Both the position numbers and the translations under genes were made by a program. Below the pieces are notes generated by a model. It was given only the letters and a program-made list of their open reading frames with translations, was not told the origin of the DNA and did no database searches. Source: Xanthostigma xanthostigma (Eukaryota > Arthropoda > Insecta > Raphidioptera > Raphidiidae). From it: 64,000 bases of DNA. Positions within the stretch are counted from its first letter, which is position 1. Each line of letters begins with the position of its first letter. Below, in pieces: positions 1 through 11,351 of this stretch. The stretch spans positions 7,812,001 through 7,876,000 of the forward strand of contig OY754473.1 in the NCBI GenBank assembly GCA_963575645.1, read 5' to 3'.

Positions 1-324
1 AGGTACATGTGTATGTGTGTAAAGGAATACATAAAATAAATAAGTTTATGTATTGTATAATGCTAACGATAAATAAACAATATATTATTAAACAAGTCGA
101 CTAATTGGATAAACTTCCTAGAAGTAATTACAACTGGAGTGTACACTGTACAATCAACACAACTTTAAACCAGTGACGACTCGTGCTCAGCCGGAATATC
201 CGACAATCAGCTGATTTTCGAGGTCGTATCAAAACTCCTGGCCTAAATTTAAACGTCAGCTTAGATTGATTAGTATCGGCGAAATTATTAATTAGTAATC
301 AAATATTTGATTAACGTCTGATTA
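1..324. other. Unassigned AT-rich sequence
   Basis: I see no coding region or recognisable repeat here. It leads into the hairpin-tailed MITE that begins near 325. Confidence 0.4.
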
Positions 325-782
325 GACTCTTCAATAATAGTATATTGCGCGACTAGTGAGAGAAGGAGAAGATTCCATGAGCGTGAAATTTGCCGCACGA
401 GCGTAGCGAGTGCGGTAACACGCGAGTGGAATATTCTCCTTCGATCAATAGTCGCACATAATACTTTATTCAACTAGCACGAGTAATATGTAATCGGGGC
501 CCTGATAAAAAAAGGGAAAAATAATAAATCACTTCATTGATTGACGTACACACCGCCCTCGATGCACACAAGATGGTCCTGACTTTCGCTGAATTGCGAT
601 GCTGTTTTCATATATACAAATCGCTACCGCATTCCTATTGGTCCTGAAACTATGCGGTAATACATTATCGTACAGTTTCGGCTCATTATTAGCACTCTAC
701 GCGTCAACATGAAGAAATTTATTATTTCTCCCGAATTTAGCAGGGCCCCGAAATTATATATTACTCACGCGTGTTGAATAAA
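325..782 (+). repeat. Hairpin-tailed MITE, copy 1
   Basis: Two linked parts are visible. From about 325 to 466 a self-complementary hairpin carries GAAGGAGAAGATTCC on one arm and GGAATATTCTCCTTC on the other. From about 467 to 782 a MITE has terminal inverted repeats of roughly 70 bp, starting TTATTCAAC and containing GGGGCCCTG; the other end reads CAGGGCCCC and ends GTTGAATAA. The same pairing recurs at 34341-34704, 52348-52797, 52792-53327 and 54260-54790, always with the hairpin on the CTAGCAC end of the MITE. The two parts therefore behave as one unit. I see no transposase. Superfamily unknown. Confidence 0.8.
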
Positions 783-980
783 TAAAATTATCGACCAATT
801 TTTCTGACAAATAGGTACTATAATAACAAAAAATTCAATATATTAACGTTTCGGTCCGGATTTTTAGATCAGTTTTGAAAAAGATCCAAATCCGGACAAA
901 ATCGTTTTTGAATTTATATATTTTTTTTGTTAATATATTTGTCTGAAAAATTGGGCGATAATTTTATTTATTGAACTAAT
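773..980. repeat. Foldback element with nested inner palindrome
   Basis: The arms near 773-815 and 940-980 are reverse complements, sharing TTGAATAAATAAAATTATCG on one side and its complement on the other. The inner part also pairs: TCCGGATTTTTAGATC against GATCCAAATCCGGA. It begins where MITE copy 1 ends and shares the TTGAATAA terminus, so it may be an adjacent insertion or a rearranged tail. No coding content. Confidence 0.7.
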
Positions 981-2423
981 TACTAAGTTACCGCTGGACG
1001 AAAATACTAATAATAAGTGACACATTATGTTTTAAAAACGCTAAAAGCATTTTTAAAGTAAAACTTCATTAGACAGACAGAAATTTTCAGCTATTTAAAG
1101 GCATAGACTATATGACAGATGGCGGCAAATAAACTAGTACTTGTGCCGCATGACGTCACCCGAATCGAGAACAACTTTATCAAAACTCACAATTTGAAGT
1201 GGCATAACTTTGTTATTTTTTAAAATATTAAAAAAAAAAAATATCAGCATTAATTTAGTAATTTTTAGGAGTTTAAAACTACGATTAAAAAGTTAGAAAA
1301 AATAATATGGGAATCGTCCTAATTGGACTGGAGTATGTATGTTTTGTTTTCTGATGAAATCAAGTTAACTTTGAGAAGCCATGACGGGTAAAGATTTACT
1401 TTATACCTACTTATTGAAAATTATATCAATTTTCACAGCATTGGGTATAACTGACCTTGGTATAGAAGTCAGTTTGTTATTCTATTGCATTTCTTGTGAC
1501 AACGAATGCATTTCGCAAATACTGACAACAATATATTTCATGTCTGTTTATTGTTTGTTGTACTAAGATGAATGTCAAACAGTTAATTTATTCAATTGTT
1601 TGCCTTTAAAATATAACAATAAATAATACGATAATATTATAAACAAATAGCAACAACACGTCTCGTATATTTATTCTACAATAAACCAGACAAGGAACGA
1701 ATTAAAGCCAGCAATTAATATTTTGAGAGGTTTCGTTCCTGCCCTCGCAAATCGCAATTAAAATATTGCCCGATCGAATTTTTCGGCAGATTTTTTGGCG
1801 TCAAATTAAAAATAAAAAGCGTGTTAAAAAGGAACGTTAGGAACTGTTTTTTATACCTAGCACGACACATACAAAAAGTTTTAACGAAAAAAAAAATAAA
1901 ATCGCTTGAGTAACGATTCCTGCCGGACTGCCAAAAGAAAATCGGTTTGCGTTTTAAATAGATGGTCGTTTTGGGGCGCTAGCGGCCGAATTTGTAAAAA
2001 ATTCGAAGGCCCTTCTGGTTGTGCGTCAACTTTGAGATAAAGTTTTTCAATATTTAAAGCAGTACTCGGAACAAAACAGCGATCATATAAAATAAAATTC
2101 CTAAGTGCAAATAAATTTAAAATGCTTTATTTTCATTAAATTTAAAACGTAGAAAATACGGTTTGTTTCATTTAAGAGTAATTTTATAAAACAAATATTT
2201 TCTGTGTATAGATATTTGGAGCCATTTCAACATCTTGGTTATTTAAACAATTATATTATTATCTTATCTTGTCACTTTTGCAATAAACATTTTATATGCT
2301 GTAGAATTAATTAAGGCTCATAAATAGTTCTAGAAGACGCTGTTTGGTCGCATGAATTCAAATGGAAACTGACAGGGAAATTATTGCTGTTGGGTTGGTA
2401 AAATCTCATTTCTTTTGTTTTAT
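981..2423. other. Unassigned intergenic or intronic sequence
   Basis: No supported gene. A small open frame at 1381-1566 starts at an ATG but has no recognisable domain and is of chance length for this base composition. A short palindrome reading AAAGTAAAACTT lies near 1056. Confidence 0.4.
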
Positions 2424-3265
2424 TGCACATACCGCTAAACTAGCGGTATGTGCTTTATTATCGCTTTGTGCGTCAGAGCTGACTTTCGTTCATATAAGTA
2501 GTTATATCTAAGTTAATTTCACACGAAATCCATTCAAATTGAAGCTTTTTGAAAAGAGGAGATTCTAATCTATAAAACAGAACCATTTTTAAATCAATTC
2601 GAGTTCATAAATACTATTAAAATTGTAATTGAAAATCACAAACAGCAGTTGTCGGTTGGTCTGTACGTATGTACGTACGTCACGACTCTACAGATCGCAA
2701 TTTTGGTCGGATTGCCTTGGGTTATATTTTATTCACTTTGTTTACTATCAGACCAGAACCCTATTTAAATTCACTAAAATGTGTTCAGTAGTTTAATTTT
2801 TATAAACAGTTTCATTTTATTATTTTTGACAGCTAAGTAGTTTTAAAAAACAATATAATAATTGCTGTGTAAATATAATGTAGTCCATAAAACAAGTGCT
2901 ACACTTCTATACCGTGATAACACCACTACAAGTATTAGGCCGCCGTGGCGTAATGGTTATGCCGTTGGATCCCCAAGGGCAAGGTCCTGGGTTCGATTCC
3001 TTACGAAATAATTGATTTTTTTTCTTTTTTTTTCTTTTTATTTTGTTTTATTTTATTCCACTTGATATTAATTATATATTATATTATGTATAGTTCTTAA
3101 TTTTTTTTATTTTTGCAAACTTAAAAAAAATATTTTTTCAATTTTTAATTATTTATTTCTTTAAATTTTTAAATCTTTTTGAATTTATAAAAAATATCTT
3201 TTAATTGTTATTTTTTTATCATACAATGGAAAACTAGCGGGATGTGCACTTTTGGTCTTGCCAAC
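2424..3265 (+). mobile_element. 842 bp non-autonomous element with end palindrome and tRNA-like core, copy 1
   Basis: The element opens with a near-perfect palindrome (GCACATACCGCTA, short loop, TAGCGGTATGTGC). It closes with a degenerate half of the same motif (TAGCGGGATGTGC) followed by a pyrimidine-rich stretch. TAT flanks both ends (2421-2423 and 3266-3268). A second copy at 40813-41632 is also flanked by TAT. That copy interrupts a MITE, which fixes the boundaries to within a few bases. In the middle lies a tRNA-like Pol III promoter (2939-3005) followed by a long T-rich tract. I see no protein. The class is unclear: SINE-like by its core but with terminal palindromes not usual for SINEs. 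Confidence 0.75.
2939..3005 (+). other. tRNA-like unit with A and B boxes inside the 842 bp element
   Basis: The text TGGCGTAATGGTTATG resembles a Pol III A box, and GGGTTCGATTCC is a good B box. Spacing is tRNA-like, but the cloverleaf is not convincing: the 3' acceptor side does not pair well with the 5' side. The matching region at 41330-41396 keeps the B box and has lost the A box. I read it as a SINE-type head, not a working tRNA gene. Confidence 0.6.
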
Positions 3266-3268
3266 TAT

Positions 3269-4044
3269 TTTACACACTAGTGCGAAATGCTTAATTTTAC
3301 TATCGCTATACGGGCACGAAACGGAAAATTATTGACCTCTTTGCACCATCTCCAAAAGAAAAACTACTGTCAATAAAATTTTCACTTAGAGTATAGAGAA
3401 AACGTCCCTTTATCTTAATGACTGAAGGCAACCCGACGAAAATTAAAGGTTCAATTAGAGCAGTGTTACCACACTAAGGAATAATTGGTATTACGCTCTA
3501 ATAAACTATCACTAATTGGACGGGAAGGGTGGTCGGAATCGATGACCGTATACAAAAAACTACACTTCTGGCGGCTATATCTTCTGCCGTACACGCGGTA
3601 GTTAGTGTAAAATCCGACGATAATGGCCTGGAGGCTGCTGCCGAAACGTTAATTACAATTCTAATTAAGTCTTTAGAGTTTAAACCCTTTGTGCTCACGT
3701 GATTATTACAACTACTGCCGACCAGCGACGTCCGTGACTCGACGACGCGCGTCTCTCTCTCTTTCCATCCGTAATCCGTCTTTCTCTAAGTCACTCCACA
3801 AGTTTGTAAAACGCAAGCCGAACGACGCTTGCCAATAGCCGTTACAAGCTTTCGGATTTTACAAGTCGAGAACCTATAAAAAGCATCGGATTTTCAAATT
3901 ATTATGAATTAAAACTACGTCATCTCTGTTTGTGGAACAGTTATCAGACCTCGCCGCGACAAAAAAGGGGAATGAGCAGTGAGCGAAAATTTGTAAAGCA
4001 GGTCGGAGTAAAGAAACATGTAGACGTTATACAAATATAACACT
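3269..4044. other. Unassigned sequence with a GC-richer patch
   Basis: No supported gene. About 3715-3850 is richer in G and C than its surroundings and contains a CT run. It could be regulatory, but nothing decisive is visible. Confidence 0.35.
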
Positions 4045-5200
4045 AATCGATCGTAGATTGAAGATTCGTTCAGTTTGGCGCGCAGTAATAAATCGCTCGC
4101 AAATCGAATCGTTTTACAAAACGGGGGTTGTCGATTGTAGATTCAAAATACGTTCAGTTCGGCGAGCAGTATTAAATCGCTCGCAGATTGATACGCTTTA
4201 CAAATCAGGGATGGTCGACCATAGATTGAAGATTCGTTTAGTTCGGCGCGCAGTGATAAATCGCGCGCAGATCGATACGTTTTACAAAACAAGGTCTGTC
4301 GATCGTAGATTGAAGATTCGTTCAGTTTAGTGCGCAGTTTTAAATCGCTCGCAGATCGATACGTTTTACAAAACAGGGGCTGTCGATAGTAGATTAAAGA
4401 TTCGTTCAATTCGGCGCGCAGTAATAAATCGCTCGCTGATCGATACGTTTTACAAAACAGGGGCTGTCGATCGTAGAGTCGTTCAGTTTAGGGCGCAGTA
4501 ATGAATCGCTCGCAGATCGATACGTTTTACAAAACAGGGGTTGTCGATCGTAGATTAAAGATTCGTTCAATTCGGCGCGCAGTAATAAATCGCTCGCTGA
4601 TCGATACGTTTTACAAAACCGGGGCTGTCGATCGTAGATTCGTTCAGTTTAGGGCGCAGTAATAAATCGCTCGCAGATCGATACGTTTTACAAAACAGGG
4701 GCTGTCGATAATAGATTAAAGATTCGTTCAATTCGGCGCGCAGTAATAAATCGCTCGCTGATCGATACGTTTTACAAAACAGGGGCTGTCGATCGTAGAT
4801 TCGTTCAGTTTAGGGCGCAGTAATGAATCGCTCGCAGATCGATACGTTTTACAAAACAGGGGTTGTCGATCGTAGATTAAAGATTCGTTCAATTCGGCGC
4901 GCAGTAATAAATCGCTCGCAGATCGATACGCTTTACAAATCAGGGATGGCCGACCATAGATTGAAGATTCGTTTAGATCGGCGCGCAGTAATAAACTGCT
5001 CGCAGATCGATGCGTTTTACAAAACAGGAGCTGTCAATTGTAGATTGAAGATTGTTCAGTTTGGCGCGCAGTAATAAATCGCTCGCAGATCGATACATTT
5101 TACAAAATAGGGGCTGTCGATAGTAGATTAAAGATTCGTTCAATTCGGCGCGCAGTAATAAATCGCTCGCAGATCGATACGTTTTACAAAACAGGGGCTA
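4045..5200 (+). repeat. Satellite array, about 14 units of 77-85 bp
   Basis: Units share ATTCGTTCAGTT, GGCGCGCAGTAATAAATCGC, TCGCAGATCGATACG and TTTTACAAAACAGGGG. Starts can be traced near 4065, 4150, 4232, 4316, 4400, 4482, 4559, 4639, 4722, 4799, 4884, 4966, 5050 and 5135. From 4400 to 4884, longer units reading CAATTCGGCGC alternate with shorter units reading CAGTTTAGGGCGC, giving a dimeric higher-order repeat of about 160 bp. Units of 84 bp are a multiple of three, so short frames stay open on both strands (for example 4058-4330 plus and 4143-4409 minus), giving 28-residue repeats. I regard those frames as a by-product, not genes. Confidence 0.92.
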
Positions 5201-5568
5201 CAAATCAATCTGCAAAGACAATACAAGAGATCAGTAATTCCTCCGCGCAGAGTCGTCCGAACACAAAGCGCAGTGAGACGCAGACAAGCAGCAGTGTAGC
5301 TACTGGCTGTACAGTAGCAGCACTTACCCTTAATGAGCTTTTCGCGTTCGAGCTTTTCTCATTAGTGTAACAGGACCATTCGCTCGTTAGCAAGTAGCGC
5401 GAATACTGCACACACACACACACACCAAGTGAGAGAGAGAGACGAACGGCCAGAAAGCCAGACAGACAGCGACGTTTCATTAGCGCTAACAAGAAGCACG
5501 CCGCAAGATCAGTGCGGTCCTCTTATCGCAGTGGCGTGTCGCGAATTCGACAAAAATTCATACATATA
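5201..5568. other. Unique GC-richer sequence with a CA/GA microsatellite
   Basis: After the satellite the sequence becomes mixed in composition and contains a CA run followed by a GA run at about 5409-5440. No domain is recognisable in the minus-strand frame 5205-5492. Function unknown. Confidence 0.45.
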
Positions 5569-6138
5569 CAGTATGTAAACGCGTTAGGTGCACATAGGGA
5601 AATTAGCATTGGGAAAAAATACTTGGATCAGAGTTAGCCACGACTGCATTAATTGCTATTTCTATTGAATTATCGTGGTAATCTTGAGGATTTCTATTTT
5701 ATTTTGATTTATTTTTATATTACTTGGCTTTTTTAATAATAAAAAGCTCTTATAAATCATTATTTTAATTTTTTTGTACAAAAATAAAACAAAAAAACAA
5801 CTCCATCTGTTTGAAAACATTTCATTCAAAAATTGTCTGACTGGTATGACGTATGCGCGTTGGTAAATCAGTGACCCAAATGTCTTTAGGTTCAACTCGA
5901 ATAGGCGGAGATATTTGATCTTTAATTTAAGTATTTTTGGGAATTCAATGTCCCATTGATAAAAAAACTCCGATTATGTTGTAATCATTTGAATATTTTC
6001 TTCGGTAGTACCTCACATTCATTTTGCAAAAGAATATTATCTGTCAAATTGAAAAACAATATTTCAAGGCTCACTCTAATCCAGTCATTTTTTCCCAATG
6101 TTAATTTCCCTATGTGCACCTTACGTGTTTACATACTG
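5569..6138 (+). mobile_element. Tc1/mariner-type MITE, copy 1 (570 bp)
   Basis: The terminal inverted repeats begin CAGTATGTAAAC and extend about 40 bp or more, through GGTGCACATAGGGAAATTA; TA flanks both sides (5567-5568, 6139-6140). A second copy lies inverted at 49604-50178. On the minus strand both copies keep a related frame with the pattern D-I-E-S-L ... I-P-V-R-Q-F-L-N-E-M-F-x-N-R-W-S-C. That looks like the C-terminal segment of a mariner transposase, so the MITE may be an internal deletion derivative. TA duplication and terminal repeats are seen; the transposase relic is inferred. Confidence 0.85.
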
Positions 6139-6264
6139 TATAACGTGTTGACTTGTTTTTAATAGTATCTAATACGCTTTTACAGTGCTATAATATTTTA
6201 GTCGCGTGGCAATTGACGTTTAGATTTAATTTATTGTTGGGCTCTCTTACATAATTTCATAATA

Positions 6265-6715
6265 CAGTGTAACCTATTAATTACGTTCTCCGTTATAACG
6301 AAAAACTCCCTATAACGTAGAAATTTGTACAATTTGGTTGGTTTACCTTAAAACCCCTCTTTATAGCGCAACAGCCATTCTCTATTAAGAAGAAATGTGT
6401 TCATATTTAGGCGTCAGCCAAATATTTACAGACGTAAAGAGGACGATTCTGAACCATCACCAACTATTCAACAAACTTATCGAAAATTCCTATTGTTTAA
6501 TGAAGATGATTCCACCACATCCCAAGACATGCATAGATACTTAATAAAATACAAAACAAATATTGGCATAGCACATAATGTCAGGCAAAGTTAACAGACT
6601 CTTTGTGTTTGGTGAAATTAGGTTATTTTTCTTTCTTCCCTCCATATAACGAAAACTCTTTATAACGAAAAAATATGCTCGGTCCCTTAAGATTCGTTAT
6701 AAAGAGGTTAGACTG
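6265..6715 (+). mobile_element. pogo-type MITE or decayed pogo element (451 bp)
   Basis: Ends read CAGTGTAACCT and, on the opposite strand, CAGTCTAACCT; TA flanks both ends (6263-6264, 6716-6717). Repeated TATAACGAAAA motifs lie inside each end. An open frame at 6397-6594 (65 residues) is rich in acidic residues and could be a relic of the C-terminal part of a pogo/Tigger transposase, but the match is by general character only. A related, more diverged element lies at 17210-17632. Confidence 0.75.
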
Positions 6716-9039
6716 TATTTAATCCTCGACGCCAAAAATGAGAGACTGTAAGCTTCAAACGTTTGCTTAGCTTTCTGCGCCTGTGGCATCGTAGATCCAA
6801 AAACGGATGAACCGATTTGTTGTTTGACAGAGTACGGTTCTTAGCTGTACAAAATTTAAAACAAGCGCAAAATAAAACAACGTAATTTATTTTGAAGAAT
6901 TACTGACATGCAATAACGTACGTCTCCTAGTCAATCGAAGTTCACCGGGTTTTAGTTATTTACAGAGTGGCTTCGTCAGGCAAAGATCTTAAAAAATTAA
7001 TTTATGCGGTAATTTAATTCCATCGCGCGCCCCTCTGGGCACGTCAATGATTTCAAAACATGTCAGCTAATGTCTCTCTACAGTTGAACCTAAATTACTA
7101 TTACAGAATACAGACATTAGCCATCCTATACTAACCGTTTTGCAAACATAGGTACTGCATCGCAACGGACGACGTATTTCGACCTTCCAATACTACTAAA
7201 GTTACTAAGTAATCATTCAATTAGTCACAATCGGTAAAGTAAATAAGTAATCATTTTGTTTACTGTCAATCAAAATTATTTCAATTGATGAATAATTCTA
7301 GACTATTTATTGATCGCGTTTACCATGAGCGCCGTAGAACATTTTTTTTAAAAACGGAAAATAAAGGTTTGAGCTACGAATTTCAAAAATAAAAAAGCAA
7401 AATTAGGCATCTTAGAGCATTGTATCAACGTCATTTAAGTAAATAGAATCCAGTGTTGTATTCAGATCGAAAATACCTTTGAGCTATTTGGCAATTTAAA
7501 GCAATATGGCGTTCAAGCGCCATCTTTGGATAATTAACTCATCGCCAAAAAAATAATATTTAGTTTTCATAAAAGTAGTTATATAATTATACAAAATTTT
7601 GTTGTTCTTTGTACCTATTTACATAGTTTAACAATGTGACATTTAAAAATGGCGTCCTGGCGCCATTTTTAAAGGTTCACTCAACGTTTGTTTCTCCTGT
7701 AGTTTCCCGCAAGAGAATTTCAATTTGGTTTATCTACATCAGTATGTCAATTAATTACTACCCTCACTTAAAAATTCCCTTACAAGATGGCGGCCACATA
7801 CCGTATTGGAAATTGATTCAGCACGCTTTTTACCTCAAAAAAAAATTCTAGTATCCCACAAAAGTATTCCAAAGATTATTTTTTATACATAACGCTGTTG
7901 TACAGACGATAATCGTACAATTTTGCGACAGCGGGTACTTCCCCGACATCGGTGAAAGTGTGGCTCGGGCTTTATAACGACACAGACTCGCAGATTGCAG
8001 TGTGGCTAGTTCATTAACGGTCGTTGCATTTCGTTAACAAGACTTGCACTACAAATTGCAATTATAAAATAGTATCAGCGTAGTGCAAGAGTGCACTACA
8101 TACAGGCACTATACACGACACAATACCGACACTATACCCGCTGCAGTCAACAATAACTATACTCCTTGTGTTTAATTCCATCAACATGCTGTTAAGATAC
8201 GCAAAACAATGGTCGTTCTATTTTAAAACCAGGGGTTTCCAAAGTACGACCCGACAATTTGTAAAATAATTGCTTCTGTACAATAATTAGTATTATAAAA
8301 AGCAACGTCTCGCTGTCAGTCTGTGCATTAATTACGCTTACTCGAGAACCACTGATCCGATTTACATGCATAGGGAATTGGCAGTTACAATTTTACTTAA
8401 GCCGCGAAAAAAATCACCGAGTAAGAGGCTGCCAAAATGCACACGCAAGAAATAGTTTCGTTAATAGGCGCTCAACTTAGAGGTGTAACAATTGTCCCCA
8501 CGTTGGGCGCCAATTGCCACACTTGTATATTTTGTCACCTTAGGTAGCGCAGGGAATTACCAGGGACGATTTTTCTGAAGCAAGTCGACAAAAAACAGGC
8601 ACTGGAGATGTAATGCGAGAAGATTTGTTGGGCATAATATGTTCTACAAAAAAAAAAGTATATATCTTTAACAGGTAATCTATAAATCCCAGCGCCGATA
8701 ATTTACTACAATAATCTTTTTTCGCTTAATTGCTCACTGAACTCTCTCGCGCCTAAAGTAAAAAGGGAGAATTTAATCAAACTCTCGTAATCGCTCATTG
8801 ACCTGTCTTCCTCTATACAAAGGCTAGAAGGGGAACTGGCTCTAAGTGGTCGTCTTGCTTATTTAACTCACCAAACTCGCTAAATCCAAGACGGAGATAT
8901 GATTCAGAATAATCTTTATGTGAGCACAGTCAAAAACAAATTAATTACAATTCTGTTAGTTTTCAAAGCATCACAATTTTGGAAAAGCTCTTTTGAAAGT
9001 AAAAAAGCTACATACATTACTTGATCTTATATCTATCTA
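6716..9039. other. Unassigned sequence with two ATGGCG hairpins
   Basis: No supported gene. Two short inverted pairs built on ATGGCG and CGCCAT lie at about 7506-7526 and 7645-7672. At about 7783-7797 the text CAAGATGGCGGCCA fits the YY1/Pho consensus. Otherwise plain AT-rich sequence. Confidence 0.4.
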
Positions 9040-9192
9040 AAAAATAATAAAAATATCTTTATCAGAATTTATCTGCTTATCGGTTAACTCAAAAACTCCT
9101 AAACCGACTTTGATTAAATTCTATACTGAAGACGGTCAAAGGAAACAAAAAAAAACGAGATTAGCGAGCGCGAAACCGCGGGTAAAGGCTAG
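9040..9192 (+). mobile_element. Helitron 3' end fragment
   Basis: The stretch ends CGCGGGTAAAGGCTAG followed by T, the expected 3' terminus of a Helitron inserted between A and T. A short GC hairpin lies just before the end. No matching 5' TC end is obvious upstream, so this is probably truncated. Confidence 0.65.
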
Positions 9193-11035
9193 TCTGTAAT
9201 AAAATTATTATATTGGCAATAAATAACAAAAGCAGTGTAGCTAATAATTTACACCGCCTGCTATTTAATGGCGTCATAAGTCACTCAAAAGGCAGTAACA
9301 TTATTTTTGTATACTATATAAAACATTTTAACAGCCACTGACACGCTTGCAGATTTCTTTTCGATTCTATCAAAACTTAGGTAATACGATTTTTTATAAT
9401 TTTGCGTTGTAGGTACATTCAAAACATTTGTAGAGTGCGAGGACAAAAATGTCAATGTTCGATTTTTAAATTACATAGGTAATGGGTACCTACCTAGCTA
9501 TCTATTTTGTGTTAGAACATGTTTAAATACAATTAAAATTATTGAAATAGGTAATTATTTTATTTTTAAATGATCAATGAAAAAATAAAAAAAATATTTT
9601 AGGAAAATAATTATCACGAACATAATCTGATTAGATATAAAACGTTTGCGTATAACTTTTTTGAAATTAAATAATTTTGTTATTTTTCGAAAAGATCTAA
9701 AATTAAATGTTTTGTAGTCAGGTCTCTTTTATTTTACCGATAAATTTAATGCTCGTAACTTCTTTGGAGCAAATCCAAATTTTCTCGTTGAGCAAACGGA
9801 GGAGTTTTGTTTTTCGTGTTTTTTGCTGTCTATGGAATCGCATAAATTACATTTGACAAAAAAACTTTCTGGAAGAAAATTTCACAGTAAACTTTTTTCT
9901 ACACGACACATTTATTTTTAATTTTCAGGTGACGGTTTTTAGAGCATTTTTTTATGTTATCGTCCTATTTATCCCAACTTGCGATTATTATTATCGCAAA
10001 ATTCAAAAAGTGTGAACTTACATTCAAGTTGGGATGCAATTTCTTATTAAAAATATAATCCAAAAAGACCCGAACATTTTGAAAAAAGAGCATACTTTGT
10101 TGTAAAATTAATTAAACGGACATTCTTCTTCGAAACGCATTTTTGGCTTGCTGTATTTTCATAAATTTCAAAAACCTTACCTTATGCAAAACCATCCAAA
10201 AAAAACTGACCAGCGGCCACAATCTCAGCGTAAAAAAAATCCACTGCACTATCACAAGCCAAAAAAACAAATAAAATAAACCACTAACAATATAATATTA
10301 TTATCACGCAAATCCTGCAGCGTTCTCCACAAGACGGACTGTTCACTTCACAAAAATATAACAATTGTACAGTTTTATTGTTTAAACAGACATTTTATAA
10401 CAATCACGTGAGAGATTACGACAATAAACAAACGACTATCAACTGCAGTGTTGCTCGCTGCACGAACTCCAGTCAACTGTTTCCGTGCGCGGAACCGAAC
10501 GACCAGTCTGCCGAGTATCTCCTGACTGACTGTCCGAACGAGACCGATGTTGATTGTTGACGCAAAAGCCGAGCTTTGCCGATCGTCAGACACCGACGGC
10601 ACGTGCGCGACGCGCACACCGAAAAAAAAAGAAGAAGCTTATTGTCAACGTGAATAAAAAGATAAAACTTGTTGCAAGCTTTCGCCGTGCGTTTGTTAAG
10701 CTCGACCGCTAATTCTTCCGATATAATAGAAATGGAAAGAGGATTGTCCAAGCGACCGAAACGTTCGAATTGATATTTTCTTTTTGAGTTCCCGAGCGTC
10801 TACAAATGTCTCTCTTCTACAAATGCCGCGATTGTATGACCTGCTGGGGTTTTAATTTAGAATAGAATTTAAACAAAAACTTACATAACTTATAAAATAC
10901 AAAGGTCGATTTAAACATGCATTGCAATTTTTCATGCTTCAAGTGAGCCAGGAGAGAAAAAAAATATAAACTTATAAGCTGCGCAAAACACTGTTTTTTC
11001 GAGATTTCGTTCTAGATAGAAACGAACCGTACGTA
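9193..11035. other. Unassigned sequence; possible promoter-like island
   Basis: No repeat recognised across most of this span. About 10440-10640 is clearly GC-richer than its neighbours, with several CpG-containing words and overlapping short frames on both strands (10375-10751). It could be a first exon or promoter of a host gene, or an old repeat. I see no splice-supported coding frame. A short inverted pair (TCCCAACTTG / CAAGTTGGGA) brackets about 9974-10033. Confidence 0.35.
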
Positions 11036-11351
11036 CAATACGCGCCACGAATCTAAAAGGCTCGGAAGTTAGACGCGAATGCGGGCTTGCGCTTGTACAG
11101 TCTGTTGAGAAAATACAAATTCGCAACTCAACAAAACTAACATGGCAATAACAACTTGACAATAGCGAACTCGACTGTACTTTAAAGCAGGAAAGCGACA
11201 AAGGCAACAAGCGATCAAGGCCAATCACCAACGAGCGCACGTTCCGTGCAGGTAGCTGTGAGGTGGTGGGAGTATCAACGGCTCTAAAATGTGCCTTGGC
11301 GACGCTGTTTGTGACCAACTTCCGAACCTTTTAGATCCGTGGCGCGTATTA
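11036..11351 (-). mobile_element. TA-flanked MITE with 40 bp ends, copy 1 (316 bp)
   Basis: The ends are long inverted repeats containing ATACGCGCCACGAATC and the complement GATCCGTGGCGCGTAT, with CTAAAAGG and TTCGGAAG further in. TA lies on both sides (11034-11035 and 11352-11353). Three more copies are at 33261-33570, 40597-41743 (split by an insertion) and 57307-57631. The minus-strand frame at 10932-11318 is incidental. The TA duplication suggests Tc1/mariner or a related superfamily. Confidence 0.88.

Noticed and set aside
4058-4409. Repeated 28-residue peptides on both strands as a possible repeat protein
   Set aside because: They come from an 84 bp satellite unit that happens to be a multiple of three. 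Other units vary in length and break the frame.
4045-5200. A CRISPR-like array
   Set aside because: The units are fully repetitive without unique spacers, and the sequence is eukaryotic.
10375-10751. First exon of a host gene in a GC-rich island
   Set aside because: Composition is suggestive, but no frame with a splice donor or recognisable protein could be supported. Left as a possible promoter-like patch only.
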